NCBI RefSeq assembly: GCF_031755915.1
Contig: NC_083379.1
Span: 15,299,501 to 15,363,500, forward strand
Origin: Ziziphus jujuba
Lineage: Eukaryota; Streptophyta; Magnoliopsida; Rosales; Rhamnaceae
DNA: 64,000 nucleotides
Reading direction: 5' to 3'
Under the pieces are notes generated by a model. The model was not told the DNA's origin and searched no databases. It was given only the letters and a program-made list of their open reading frames with translations. Position numbers and translations under genes: made by a program. Below are positions 35,818 through 47,333 of the stretch, piece by piece (positions within the stretch are counted from its first letter, which is position 1; each line of letters opens with the position of its first letter).

Positions 35818-36804
35818 GCCGGAGTCCGAAGTTTCCCCTCCTTTCTCCTCGCTTTCTCTCTTTCCTTCCTCCAGATTGTTCTGTATACTGCAAAACACGG
35901 TGCTTCTTGTTTTTATTTTATTTATTTTTCAAAGAGAGTTCGACCGTGATTAAGCGAATCGCTGGCGATTTCAGTTGAAACGACCAGCTTTCTCAACGAC
36001 TGCTTTGCATTTTTTTAGCCGGTCCCACCGTCAACACAAACGACGGTATTTCAAATGGAACAACCAGCGTCGTTGATTACATTTAGGAGATGAGAAAACG
36101 GTATCGTTTATAAGGGAGAATTGGTATGCCTGTAATTCAAGCACTCTGGATCGTTCCAAACCCAACTAATGCTGAACTTTTTGGGTAAGTTTATGTCCGG
36201 GCTTTCTCACTTTTAATTGGGCTTCATCTGAGAAAGCTAAGAGCCCAATAATCCGATTACCAGATCAGTGTTTCACAGGCACATATAAACCTTTATTTGT
36301 TTTGCAGTGAAACTATAGAAAAGCATATATGCCTTTATTTGTTTTCAAATTTTAAATTTTAAAAGCAGCATACGAAAAAATATAGTGAAGCATGAAAATA
36401 AGTTTTTGACCATATTCACCGGTCACCTTCATAACTTGTCAGCAATTTTCAAATTTGATTTTATTCTAGAGAGTATGGTAGTTTCATTGGTTTGAGCATC
36501 ACCATCCATGGCATCAGTGCATGGATTCGAAACTACTAAGGGGTCTAGGGAAAGCAAAAAAAAAATTTCGAATTTATTCTGTATTATTTTTTTTTTCTGA
36601 AATAATATTTGGTCGGTTGCATAAACTTATTTCTCCATTTCTAATGTGCTTATTCCAATTATAGGCAACAATTTGATTCCATTCTAATGTACAAAAATTT
36701 ATAAATATAGTAGAATGGCTAGCTAGGCCATATAGATGGAGATACAATAGAGTTTCTAAAAAGAAATTGGACAAAGAAGAAAAAGAAAACAGCAAGTGAT
36801 ACAA
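35818..36804. other. PLP-homeostasis gene promoter and 3' flank of the b561 gene
   Basis: Near 35970-36080 two similar segments occur (GAAACGACCAGCTTTCTCAACGAC and GGAACAACCAGCGTCGTTGAT type). They may be promoter repeats. The rest is spacer. Confidence 0.35.
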
Positions 36805-37863
36805 TTAGTCCGGAAAAGGGTGAACATTGACATTGTTATTGACTTGGGGAATTGGTGTGGAATCCTGAGATTCAATCCATCTAATGACTTCCAAAACGAT
36901 AGCAACAAGAGATAAAACTGCAAGTATTCCCGCATAAGCCCACATCCATCTATTTTGACGATTGATCGCTTCAAATATGTTTATTATAATTAAACAAATC
37001 AAAGCATACCCAAGAACACGATGGAATATCTCACACCACTTTCGACATTTATGTTCTTTCTTTGGTTGCCAAAACACGGCAATCATCTATCAAGGAAAAA
37101 AAAAAAAAAAAAAAGGCATAATTAATCATATCAAATTGTCAAATATATAGTACTAATAGAAGGATAATTATCTGTTTAAATGACATATAAATATACCTGT
37201 ATGGTAGTGAGTATGAAAATGATGGTACCAATAATGCCATTTGACGTGCTGCCAAATTCTTTCTTAGCAAAACTTATAAGCAACAATCCAGTGAACCATC
37301 CTATCCCGCCCAGAATATATCCTGCACTTTGACAAACTACGTGGCAACAATACCATCGCTCGCACATCAATGGATGTTTTCTAAAGTTCCTTGCTGTTAT
37401 TGCCCCAGCTGGTAACAGAGTCCCCCATCCTATGATTTTCAGAATATCATGCGCCTAAAAACAATAAAATAAAATACTCAGCTTAGCTACTTAAATTCCA
37501 ATTTCCCATAACAACAACAATAAGAATAATAATAATAATAATAATAATAACAATACTAACATTGCGAAGATGGTTTTGACGATTATGGCTGGTGTTGTGG
37601 CGCTTTCTTGATCTCGAATCCGTGGAGACGTCTGTCCCCGGTCTCCGAGGAGTGGTACGCATTTGCCAAATGTGGGGTTGTTCTTTTCCAACCGTGATGA
37701 CAGAGTCCCTCTCGCTCTCAGCACCGATATAAGGGAGGGGAATAATTAGACTCATTAGTATCAAAAAATGGCAGGTCATGCTCTTTGAAATGAATTTAGA
37801 TTCTGCAAAATGATTTTGGCAGAGATTACTCCGTTGGATTTGTGAATAGTAACTTGGTGCCAT
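36805..37863 (-). CDS. Cytochrome b561-domain membrane protein
   Basis: b561 proteins are transmembrane di-haem electron carriers, often ascorbate-dependent. The exons are 37863-37561 (101 codons), 37454-37197 and 37086-36805, giving 280 residues with a TAA stop at 36805-36807. The N-terminal hydrophobic stretch TCHFLILMSLIIPLPYIGA looks like a signal or anchor. It is followed by a basic, Ser/Arg-rich linker (residues about 70-101), then five to six membrane segments. Haem-ligand candidates are His103 (AHDILKIIGWG), His139 (CHVVCQSAGY) and His209 (EIFHRVLGY). The fourth ligand, usually in an H-R-x-I-G-I context, is missing: the segment reads STSNGIIGTIIF. No DOMON domain is present. A TATA-like CTATATATG (37993-38001) places transcription start near 37965, so 37863 is the first suitable ATG; 37779 (MTCHFL) is an alternative. 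Confidence 0.85.
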
Positions 37864-37992
37864 CAATATACTCGAAGAAGATGGTAGATGAAAATGAAAG
37901 AGAGTAGCATTATATTTTATTGTTCGTACAATAAAGAAAAGTAAAGGGAGCTGAGATATTATTCGTTTGGTACTACATTGTTTATGAACCAA

Positions 37993-38001
37993 CATATATA
38001 G
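37993..38001 (-). promoter_or_regulatory. TATA-like box of the b561 gene
   Basis: CTATATATG on the minus strand lies about 130 bases upstream of the chosen ATG at 37863. Between them one upstream ATG (37910) opens a 15-codon ORF whose TGA overlaps the main ATG as TGATG. Confidence 0.45.
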
Positions 38002-38009
38002 AAGTATTT

Positions 38010-38526
38010 ACAGTTTGATAGGCTATGATGTTATGCCCTGAAATCTTATAATTGAATTAATTAGTACTTATTGGGTCTTGAGAATCTGTGCTTTTCTTAT
38101 GGAACTGGGGGAATCATCTGTGTCTTGTTTCGGTAGATGTAGGGTACAATCGGATTTTATTCCCGTCTTTATCTTTTTTCTGCCCTCACTTTTTCTACAT
38201 GTATATTAATTTAATTTAAGATCTGCTTTTTTCTCTTTAATTTAATTCAAGTCCTGGGGCAGGAGGGGCAGTGAACAATAAACTAATCGTTCATGGAGTA
38301 TTTTATGAAACTCAATAGGCCAAGGCTATTAGAAGCAAAAAGATAGTTAATAAATATCAATAAAAAATTAAAAAGAACCCGAAAAAGGCCATCTCTATCA
38401 ACATTCAACAGCTGCATATGTAGCCTGATCTATCAGTTATAATTCTACCCGGTAAAAGCTTACACTTTTGTCCTGGACTCTTTAATAGCCCCTCCAATAT
38501 GTTGAATTACTTTCTATTGTAAATAA

Positions 38527-38569
<43 letters not shown>

Positions 38570-39290
38570 CTAATTGTGGAAAATATATATATATATATAT
38601 ATATATAATGTAGAGCTGTTATACGGGTCCGTAATGTGGTACAATGACCGTTTATAATTGGACATTCAAAAATATATATTTTGATATTATACGTGGCTAA
38701 TATTATTCTGCATTGTTAGACGTTGGCGTATATAATGTAAACATCGAATGCAAGGTTTTCTCCAAACTGAGAATCCTCTAGTTAATTTCTAAATTTTTAT
38801 TCCATATTAAATATCATTATTTTTAAAAACTTAAATTATTAAAACTTGAACAAACTATTTATATATGTTATCTTAACACTATCTATGACTAGCAATTTCA
38901 TTGTTCACCAGTTCATTTAACCTAGTCTTGCCTACTTTTACATATACTCTTATTTGTTTTGAAAGCTAAAATTAATTTTACTATATGACTAGTAACCAAA
39001 CTTTAATGTTTAAATTGTAATATATGATCCATATCATACCTAGTAACCAAGATTGGATTTGGAGCCAAAAAAGAAATGTTTAGTGACCGAGATTTATTTG
39101 TATTCTTTTACTTTACATTGGGGGATACGAACATACCGGAAGGTCAACTTTTCTTTGTATCCAATCAAACGATTTCTTGCTAACGGATATTCAGTAATAT
39201 GTAAGTAGTCTCATGAATTTAGACCACAAAGAAAAAGCAAAACTTGCACATTAATCATTTTCCTATGGTCAACTCTGTACCTTCTCTTTC
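38010..39290. other. Intergenic, with (AT)n microsatellites
   Basis: Two long AT repeats occur at about 38529-38567 and 38585-38606. No gene is recognised. The segment is the shared upstream region of the divergent b561 (minus) and STIG1-like (plus) genes. Confidence 0.6.
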
Positions 39291-39298
39291 TCAGCTTT

Positions 39299-39308
39299 AC
39301 TATAAAAT
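39299..39308 (+). promoter_or_regulatory. TATA box of the STIG1-like gene
   Basis: ACTATAAAAT lies 80-90 bases upstream of the start codon at 39388. This leaves a short 5' UTR of about 55-60 bases. Confidence 0.65.
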
Positions 39309-39387
39309 GCCATGTCCAATCAATGCTCTCCAACATCACTCTCTTTCTTCCCAACTGTAACTCTGTATTCCCCAGCACTTTATAGCC

Positions 39388-39843
39388 ATGGTTAAGTTGC
39401 TAATAAAACTTTTCTTTACACTGTTAGCAACAGCATCGATCGTCATCTTCACAGCTTCATATGATCTAGACGACCATGAAAATGGCTCGGACAACACATT
39501 GCTTGAAACGCAAGAAACATCAAGCAGCAGTACTACTTCACTACGAGGTGTGAGCCGCTTTCTCGCGCAGCAGAACCTGGCAGTGAACATGACATGCGAG
39601 AAGTTTCCAAGGGTGTGCCGATTAAAGAACAGCAATGGGCCAGGTTGCTGCAAGAAAAAATGTGTGAATGTGAAGACTGACCGCCTCAACTGTGGGATGT
39701 GCAGAAACAAATGCAAGTACAATGAGATTTGTTGCAAGGGGAATTGCGTGAATGCTTCGTTTGATAGAGGGAATTGCGGTGGCTGCAATAACAAATGCAA
39801 GAAAGGGGAGTTTTGTGCTTATGGGATGTGCAATTATGGATGA
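39388..39843 (+). CDS. Stigma-specific STIG1-like secreted cysteine-rich protein
   Basis: The single exon encodes 151 residues. STIG1 proteins are small secreted peptides; the founding members act in stigma exudate and pollen-tube growth, and others in stress signalling. The signal peptide is residues 1 to about 24 (MVKLLIKLFFTLLATASIVI...). An acidic/Ser-rich region (about 25-50) is followed by the family motif SRFLAQQ. The C-terminal domain has 16 cysteines in the STIG1 pattern: CEKFPRVC, CCKKKCVNVKTDRLNCGMC, NKCKYNEICCKGNCVN, NCGGCNNKCKKGEFC and YGMC. The start follows a good TATA box, and there are no lesions. A broken second copy lies 11.5 kb downstream on the same strand (51388-51823). 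Confidence 0.93.
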   Translation: MVKLLIKLFFTLLATASIVIFTASYDLDDHENGSDNTLLETQETSSSSTTSLRGVSRFLAQQNLAVNMTCEKFPRVCRLKNSNGPGCCKKKCVNVKTDRLNCGMCRNKCKYNEICCKGNCVNASFDRGNCGGCNNKCKKGEFCAYGMCNYG

Positions 39844-39905
39844 ATCTGATTCTATGGACTAATTAATCCGTTTAATTGTTTATATGTATAATTTTATTTG
39901 TCATT

Positions 39906-40265
39906 TAGAGGTATATTCAATTTAAAGTTTAATAGATTTAAAATAAGATATAGATTTTAAAGGATTTGATGGATTATTATAGAATTTTATAGACTCATAA
40001 GGAATTTATAAAAATCCAATGAAATCTTTGGATTTCAAAGAAGTTTAAGTCCAACGATATTCAATTCAGCTTTTAATGGATTTTTATAAAAGTTTATTAA
40101 AATCTAGATGTATTTAATTATGATTAGAATTCTTTTAAAACCTAGAGGTATTTAAAAAGTCATTGATTTTAAAAGATTTTAAAAAATAATGGATTTTAAT
40201 AGATTTGAAAGAATTTTAAATGTGAAATTGTGAAGAAAATTATCAATATTTGAAATCCAATTTTT
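39906..40265. mobile_element. Harbinger-type MITE, rearranged or truncated
   Basis: It starts GAGGTATATTCAATTTAAAG right after TTA, as the complete elements at 46496 and 46892 do. The first 140 bases match the left arm of the 46892 element. From about 40055 (GATATTCAATTC...) the sequence follows the left-to-right order of the 46496 element instead. No right terminal repeat is found. Confidence 0.6.
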
Positions 40266-40691
40266 TAAGGTTTTGTGCCTTCAAACTTGTTTGGACCTTC
40301 TTGTAAGCTCTAATATCATACTTTATAGGACAATACAAAGTGATGAAAATGAATATAAGATTATTTAGGAAAATTGTGATCTTATTATGCGAAGTGAGAG
40401 ATAGTATGAATTTTAATATTGAAGGTGGTATAGCGTGGTGGAAGCATATTTATTATATAATATGTTAAAGCAATGTACACCTCTAATATATCATAATTAA
40501 TATCATTATTTCCTTTTGTAACCATTAAATCACATAAAATCATTTCATGATACCACATAAGAGAGAAAGTTTTTTGGACAGAAGTTAACTATGTAAGAGG
40601 TATTTTTGAATTGTTTCAAATCACATAGTAATTTTTAAAATAGGGGTAAAACACAAGGGATCTATATGATATTAACCTTTATTGTAATTTA

Positions 40692-42193
40692 TGTAACACC
40701 TCGTTCAAAAGTTTACTGAGAATTTTCATGCTTTGACTAAGTTTGATCCGAGTTGACAAAGGGTTGGTCAAGGGGATCCCACTGTTAGACCTTTTGCCAT
40801 AAGAGAAATTTTGCTTTGACTAAAGCACTATTACGAAGTACACATCACCCCGAATTCGTAGACTAATAACACGCCAAAATTAGAGCTAAGATTAGGAAGT
40901 AATGACTAGAACAAGCTAAGCTCCAAACTAATCGAGTAAGTTCGAGGTTGACTTGTATGGGTTATTGTTTTGACTTTTGTACCATTATATAGTGCTTGTT
41001 GATACAAGTTCGTAGACTAGCGGCATGTTTAATTTGGACTTAGGGTTGAAAAGTTATGGATTTGTAAAATTTTAATTATTTTTCTAGGACTAACTTTATC
41101 TGGTATAATTTTGACACATATGTAAAACATGGGAAAGTGGCCTTCACCAACATGTGCCATGTGTTAGCACCCCAGCCACTCTCATGGGTATACAGTGGCA
41201 CTACTGGTGATTTTAATTGGGTCACATGGCCTTGTGAGAGGAGGGGGACAGAGAGAGAAAGAGAGAGGCCAATTTGTTTTCAGGCCAAATCACCCACCTC
41301 CAGCCACCATTCAGCTACACACTCCGACCTGCTAGACTGCTCACTTGGTGGCATACTGACTTGCCAAATTTTACGGCAAGCCAATCGATGATACGCAAAG
41401 ATCGGAGTAATTTTTTACCACGGCTGGTGTTGGCTTTGCTAACTGATTTCTCTCTCTTCAACCACTATCTTACCTCATCATTGCCACTGTCCTCTTACTC
41501 ACTTAAAACCAATCTAAAATTTCATGGTTGCTGGACAACTGACGAGCCGGCGCTAGTGACTTTTTCCATCAATGGCAATGGCTCACCGGTTTTCTCAACT
41601 CCGATAAGTTTCTAGTCAACCCATCTTCATTCCCTACCATTTTTTACCTTTTTAAAAAGTTTCGTTTGGCTCAATTTTAGCTTGCTTATGAGATTCAAGG
41701 ATATTAAATTGACCTGATCTTTTCGGTAAGATCCTAGCCACCATTAACGAGATCCTAGCCATGTTGGCTGTATCTTTGACAGGTAAGACCCGATTTGAAA
41801 TCTCTATATCCTAAGATTCACTTTGGTATATAAGTTGTTAGTTGTTAGTTTTAGTTAAGGTTTGTGTTTAAATCCCTAGGTAATTTGTGTATAAATATCC
41901 AATAAAAAAATAATATTTTAAGGGATATTGTATTTTTGTTGGTATTTTTTGGCAACCATATAAATCGAAAAGCGAATCCCATGAAGAATCTGAAGTGACT
42001 AATATTTTTTCAAGTGAGTGGTACATTTTATAAAAATTATTTTCGGGTTAATTGCATAAAATGCAATATGAAATATTGCATAATATTATATTATTTAACT
42101 AAAAAAGAATTTCACATTTATGTGAGTCCTATGAATATGTTTCCATATATATTTTTTGCAAAATTGTTAAGTGTTATTAAATTTAGTATGGTG

Positions 42194-42232
<39 letters not shown>

Positions 42233-43677
42233 TATTTGTAATATATTTTGGTAAGATTTTTGATTTTCTTTAAATAAGATTTAAATAAATTAAATGGTTT
42301 ATATGAGTTTGCTATGTAACCGAGTAAAAAATTATAAAAATGGTATTGTGATAAATTCATACATTTCTACTATTTTCAAAAGCAGCATGCGGTACTAGTA
42401 TTCTGTATTAATATTATTATTGATTAGCATGCAGCTATCATTTTAGTCATCCTATGGAAGCTAAGCAAGAAGGGGTCAACAAGTATTTTACATAGTTAAT
42501 ATTAGTTGTTTTCCTCTTAGTCGTAGGATGATAGGTTGTCAAGGTGTCTGATTGCATGTATGTCTCCTTATCTCCTTGTCAGGGGGTGCTTGGGATGCCA
42601 AGTTTCACCTGGTATCACTTGGTATATGATACGGTGCATTAAGTATACACCTGATATATGTTTTAAAAATGTTTTTAATACATATTTATTTATTAATTTA
42701 TCTACTGGTTCTAAATATAATATTTATTATATTATATTATTTTCACCTTAATTTTACTTATTTATTTTAAAAATAATATTTTTGGGATATGAATCTAAAT
42801 GATATTTTGTTTCAGTTTAATTTTATTTTATTTCATTTTATTTTGTTTTATTTTATTTTATTTTATTTCTAATAATAACATTTAAAATTTTAGTTGATAC
42901 AAAGTTATGGGTTTTTATGAAAAATAGTTTTTGATAGGACTCGCGCTGAAAACCCTTTAACGATTTTCTAGATGATCCCACCTAGTGAAGTCTCACTAGA
43001 TAGTTCATAGGGAAAATTCAATAAAATCTCGCTTCCCTACACTTATTTAGAGCCTTGAATTATTGGCAGACAAAAATCTAAGACTGTCTGGATATTAATA
43101 TAGAACTAATGCTTAAAACTTTCAATACCATAATTTTTCAATCATACCTCGAAATTTGGCATGTTGTCAGTCTATGAATTCATATTGTCGTGTTCTATGC
43201 AACAATATACTGACCAAACTAAAACATTGTTCATATAAAAAGTCAAACATGGGACCTATAAATGGTCCAGTTTGTCAAACTCAATCAAAATTTCAAAATT
43301 GTGGGCTTTTTTTTTTTATGTGATGGCATAGTTTTAAATAGGAGAACTTTTCAAATGGAGTGACTTAGTAAGGATTTTGAGAGAAAATCATATTTCTAAA
43401 TATTTTCTTAAATTATTTTTGCCATTATTAATTCTTTAATTTCTTATTTATTTGTTTGTTCATTTAGTGGTGTTTATCTAATATTGCTGTAAATAATTAA
43501 ACGTATGTTATTCATTGGGATGATTAACATCTCATTATTATTATTTGTTTTAATCCGTTCTCCTATGTCTAGGTAACTAGTGGATCGATCGTCTGGTTTG
43601 GAGTTCTTCTTGCTATCCAGGTAACTACCATCTTTTTGCTGCTACAACTGAAGTAGAACTCTTCTTTCTTTATCTTT

Positions 43678-43718
<41 letters not shown>

Positions 43719-44054
43719 TCTCCTGTAGCTATATTAACTTTGTTTCTTAAAATAATTTCTTAGAATACTTTGATACTCAATTATAGATTTGGTGGCCTAT
43801 ATATTGCTATTAATGTTTATTAATTATTATTTTTGTACCTTATTCCTTTATTTTTAGAGTGTTGTAATCTTCTAGAAATGTTATAATAAGAGAGGAGAAA
43901 TAAGAAGGTTGGAGTGTGTTTTCTATGTAGAGAGTTGTGGGGTAAGTCCAATTCCAAAGGAGATGTGATTAGATTTTCAATAGAAATTCCAATAGAATTT
44001 CCCTAATCAGGCTAGTTTAGGATTCTGACTGGAAATCCTAAAATGGTCTTGAAA
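40692..44054 (+). repeat. Solo LTR (copy 1) of a long-LTR retrotransposon
   Basis: It starts TGTAACACCTCG. The flanks ATTTA (40687-40691) and ATTTC (44055-44059) form a 5-bp TSD with one mismatch. It shares blocks in order with 53225-56770, for example TTCGTAGACTA, GGTAACTAG/GGTCAGTAG-type segments, GGGGTAAGTCCAA and CTAGTTTAGGATTC. A (TTA)n microsatellite lies at about 43679-43719. There is no primer site after it and no coding domain, so it is a solo LTR. Short ORFs around 41137-41615 are not known proteins. The end reads TGAAA where the related copy has TGACA. Confidence 0.75.
42197..42228. repeat. (TA)n microsatellite inside solo LTR copy 1
   Basis: This is a long alternating AT tract, not present at the matching place in the related LTR at 53225-56770. 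Confidence 0.9.
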
Positions 44055-44059
44055 ATTTC

Positions 44060-46400
44060 AATACAAGCATATATTTTCCATCAATCTGTGTACATAAAGC
44101 ATTAACATGCAGAATTTTCATTAGCATTTTTTTTTTGTTTGGTTTTTTAAATTTGGCAAGATTGGTACATAGAATTAACTACTTAAATACATTGGATTCC
44201 ATTCATTCATGAGCTCATAATGAAGGAAGGAAAAATTAGCCATATTTGTGGCAGTCCTCCAAACTAATTAATTAATTAATCAAATATTTAAGCACAGTCA
44301 GACTTCCCTTCGATAATTTAAGGCCTAAATCGGTAAATGATAAATTTAATGGAAATTTAAGTTATATAACTGTTTTTTATGTGGATATTTATTTGGAGAT
44401 AAAAAAGTGTGGGATTAAGGAATCAGATTTCTATCTATAAAAGCATTTTTAATAGTAAATGTAATTTGGCATTGTCATTTCTATAATTTAGCGTTGATAT
44501 AAGCTCTCAAATAATAAATTTTATTACTGCCAAATTTTAAATTTTATTAAATAGCAATGAGATCCACTTTTGAATTATTTTTTACTAATTACAAACATAA
44601 TAATATTAATTAATCTATTAAATGACATGGAGCCCACATAATGTCATATTTTGCCAATTCTGCAATCCCCCTTTGAGAAGCCAAATGGAGGACAAATGCC
44701 ACATTTTGGCAATGGCATACTATTGTAGATGCTTTAAGACAAAATTATTCTCACTTATGAAGATTTTATTTTGAGATTTTCTAATATTCTAGTTTTAGGA
44801 TTTTTTAAAAATACAAATTTGCTATGAATTTATTATACAAAACTAATTTAAATACTTACAATTCTTAATTTTTTTATTACTTATCAAACATAAAAAAAGA
44901 AAAAATTTGATTTCATTAAACTAAATTTTAGGAAGCTAAATTCTAAAAATTAATTTCTCTTTAATGTGTAACATTTTCCAAACAGGCCCTAAGGTAAAGC
45001 TACATTCTCTCAGACAATATGGTCTTCAGTTTTTTTTTTTTAAAAGAAAAATAAAATGAGCAACACATTATTATAATATGGTAAATATTTTATGAGGGAT
45101 TTAAGGCATATTTAGTGGTGAATGTGAATTGTTGCTTATGTGACATAGAAAATAACATAACCTAGTTGATATAAATGTGCATTCTTTTTAAAATTATTAT
45201 CTAATTCAATGATTATATGTAAAATGCTATTTATGGCTATTAATTATTTAAATATATTTTATAAAATTTTTTCTTTTTTGAAACAATTGATTTTATAAGT
45301 AAAATTTTGCTTTTAACAAAATTTTACAATACGAGTCTTGTAAATAACCACCTTTACAGTATCTATTTTCACCTAAAATGTTATAGATTTGGGACACTGA
45401 GATTAAAAATAATAATAATAATAATACTATAAATGATAAAAAACATATTTGACAAAGGACTTTTAAAAACTCTTAAATTTCTTATGTGCATATCCTGGCC
45501 ACACTTTCGAATTAAAAAATTCGTCATATTTGAGCTTAGTTTTCTTTTCTTAAAAAGAAATATAATTTTGTGTCAAAATTAAAAGAAAAAAAAAAAAAGA
45601 CAAAACAAAAGAAAACTGATCATATCTTGCCATTGTTTATAGGCATGTTATTAAAGCCAGAGATCATAAGGTCGTCTAAGATATGGAACCCATTATTGTG
45701 TTTCATTTTTATGAGGTTTAAATTGTTTTGAACCTTTTTTTTATTTATTTTTTTTAAGGAAAAAAAAGTAAAAGAAATGAGCCTCAAAGAAAAATAGCAT
45801 AGCATAGCTAAAGAATAGATGAACTATCCTTCGTTTAATGTTCTCTCAAAAATAACAATCCATAGATTGAGGGGAGAGAAAAATAGTTGGAGTTTAATTA
45901 GGAAAAATTAGTATTATCTTAATAGGATTAAATCATTTACTTAAAAGATATATAAAAGTTTTTGGATACGCATACCAAAGATTTAGGGCATGTTTGGAAG
46001 TGTTTTTAGAGTTCAATAAGTGCTTCCACAAGAGAAAAAAAAAAAAAAAATCTGTGATCACGTTTGATAAAAAAACTAGAAAATGTTTTTTTTTTTTAAC
46101 AAAAAATAAGAATTAAAGGTACTTATAGAGAAGCATCCAAGTTAGTGCTTATTTTAGGAAAAAGTAGGACATTAAATGCATTAATTAGAATATAAAAATA
46201 TCAAAAATAAATTTAAATTTGTTCTTTATTGTACAAAGTCAAACATTTAACAACTCATTTTACGAAGCATTTATTAACAAAAAGTGCTATAAAAATAATT
46301 ATTATGAAAAATAATTGTGTATGAGAGAACACGTTCAAACACTTCTTCAAGGGGTTTTAAAAAGTTAAATATATACTATTAGATTACATTAATAATAATC
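44060..46400. other. AT-rich intergenic DNA with transposon remnants
   Basis: No gene is seen. There is a probable miniature element at about 44438-44736. A transposon-end-like TTTTCCAAACAGGCCCTAAGG occurs near 44975 and GGGCATGTTTGGAAGTG near 45987; both resemble common plant MITE termini, but I could not pair them. Confidence 0.4.
44438..44736. mobile_element. Possible miniature inverted-repeat element
   Basis: The left end, ATAAAAGCATTTTTAATAGTA, and the right end on the minus strand, TAAAGCATCTACAATAGTATG, form an imperfect terminal inverted repeat. NTTTGGCAATG-type inner blocks are also inverted. I could not fix the target duplication, so the superfamily is uncertain. Confidence 0.35.
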
Positions 46401-46495
46401 TTAGGTCTGTTTGGAAAGTATCAAAGTTAAAAAGAGATTGATTTTCAAAATTTAATTTTTCGAAAATTAGTTTCTTGGTAGCTTTCCGAAAATTA

Positions 46496-46888
46496 GGGGA
46501 GTATATTCAATTAAGAATTTGAAGGATTTTAAAAATCTTTAAAAATTTAGAGGTATTCGATTTAGATTTTAAAGGAGTTCATATAAGTTTAATGATATTC
46601 AATTAAGATTTTGATGGATTTTATAAAAGTCCATTAAAATCTAGGTGTATTCAATTAGGATATTGCAGAATTCTTTTAAAATCTGGTGGTATTCAAAAAA
46701 TTATTGATTTTAAAAGAGTTTAAAAAATGATGGATTTTAATGGATTTGAAAAGATTTTAACAGTAAAATTATGAAAGAAACTGTCAAACTCTTGATGGAG
46801 TCTGTAGAATTTCATAACAATCCATTAAATCTTTTAAAATTTATAACTCATTTTAAATCCATCAAACTCTAAATTGAATACATTCTTC
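46496..46888 (+). mobile_element. Harbinger-type MITE, first of an inverted pair
   Basis: This 393-bp element starts GGGGAGTATATTCAATTAAG after TTA (46493-46495). It ends ...CTAAATTGAATACATTCTTC before TTA (46889-46891). Terminal repeats and subterminal TATTCAATT motifs match the larger element at 8331-13711. It has no coding capacity. Confidence 0.85.
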
Positions 46889-46891
46889 TTA

Positions 46892-47330
46892 GAGGGATGT
46901 ATTCAATTTAGAATTTGATGGATTTAAAATGAATTATAAACTTTAAAGGATTTGATGGATTGTTATGGAATTCTACAGACTCCATAAAGATTTTGTAAGA
47001 ATCCAATGAAATCTTTGGATTTAAAGGTGGATTTCATATTGACAATTTTCTTCACAATTTCCCTGTTAAAATCCTTTTAAATCCATTAAAATCCATCATT
47101 TTTTAAAGTCTTTTAAAATCAATGACTTTTTGAATACCACCAGATTTTAAAAGAATTCTATAAAGTCCTAATTGAATACATCTAGATTTTAATGGACTTT
47201 TATAAAATCCATCAAAATCTGAATTGAATATCATTAGACTTATATGGACTCCTTTAAAATCTAAATCGAATACCTCAAAACTTTAAAAAACTTTTAAAAT
47301 CCTTTAAATTCTAAATTGAATACATCCCCC
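46892..47330 (-). mobile_element. Harbinger-type MITE, second of an inverted pair
   Basis: This 439-bp element starts GAGGGATGTATTCAATTTAG after the shared TTA (46889-46891). It ends CTAAATTGAATACATCCCCC before TTA (47331-47333). Internal blocks occur in reverse-complement order to 46496-46888, so the two lie in opposite orientation. Confidence 0.85.
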
Positions 47331-47333
47331 TTA

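Noticed and set aside
36480..36545. tRNA-like or SINE box (GGATTCGAAACT)
   Set aside because: It has a T-loop-like string, but the surrounding bases do not fold into a cloverleaf and no partner A box was found.
37483..37560. Ile-rich membrane segment as the end of b561 exon 1
   Set aside because: The isoleucine run is an (ATA)n microsatellite read in frame. The donor GTTAGT at 37559-37560 removes it as intron, and the next exon joins in phase.
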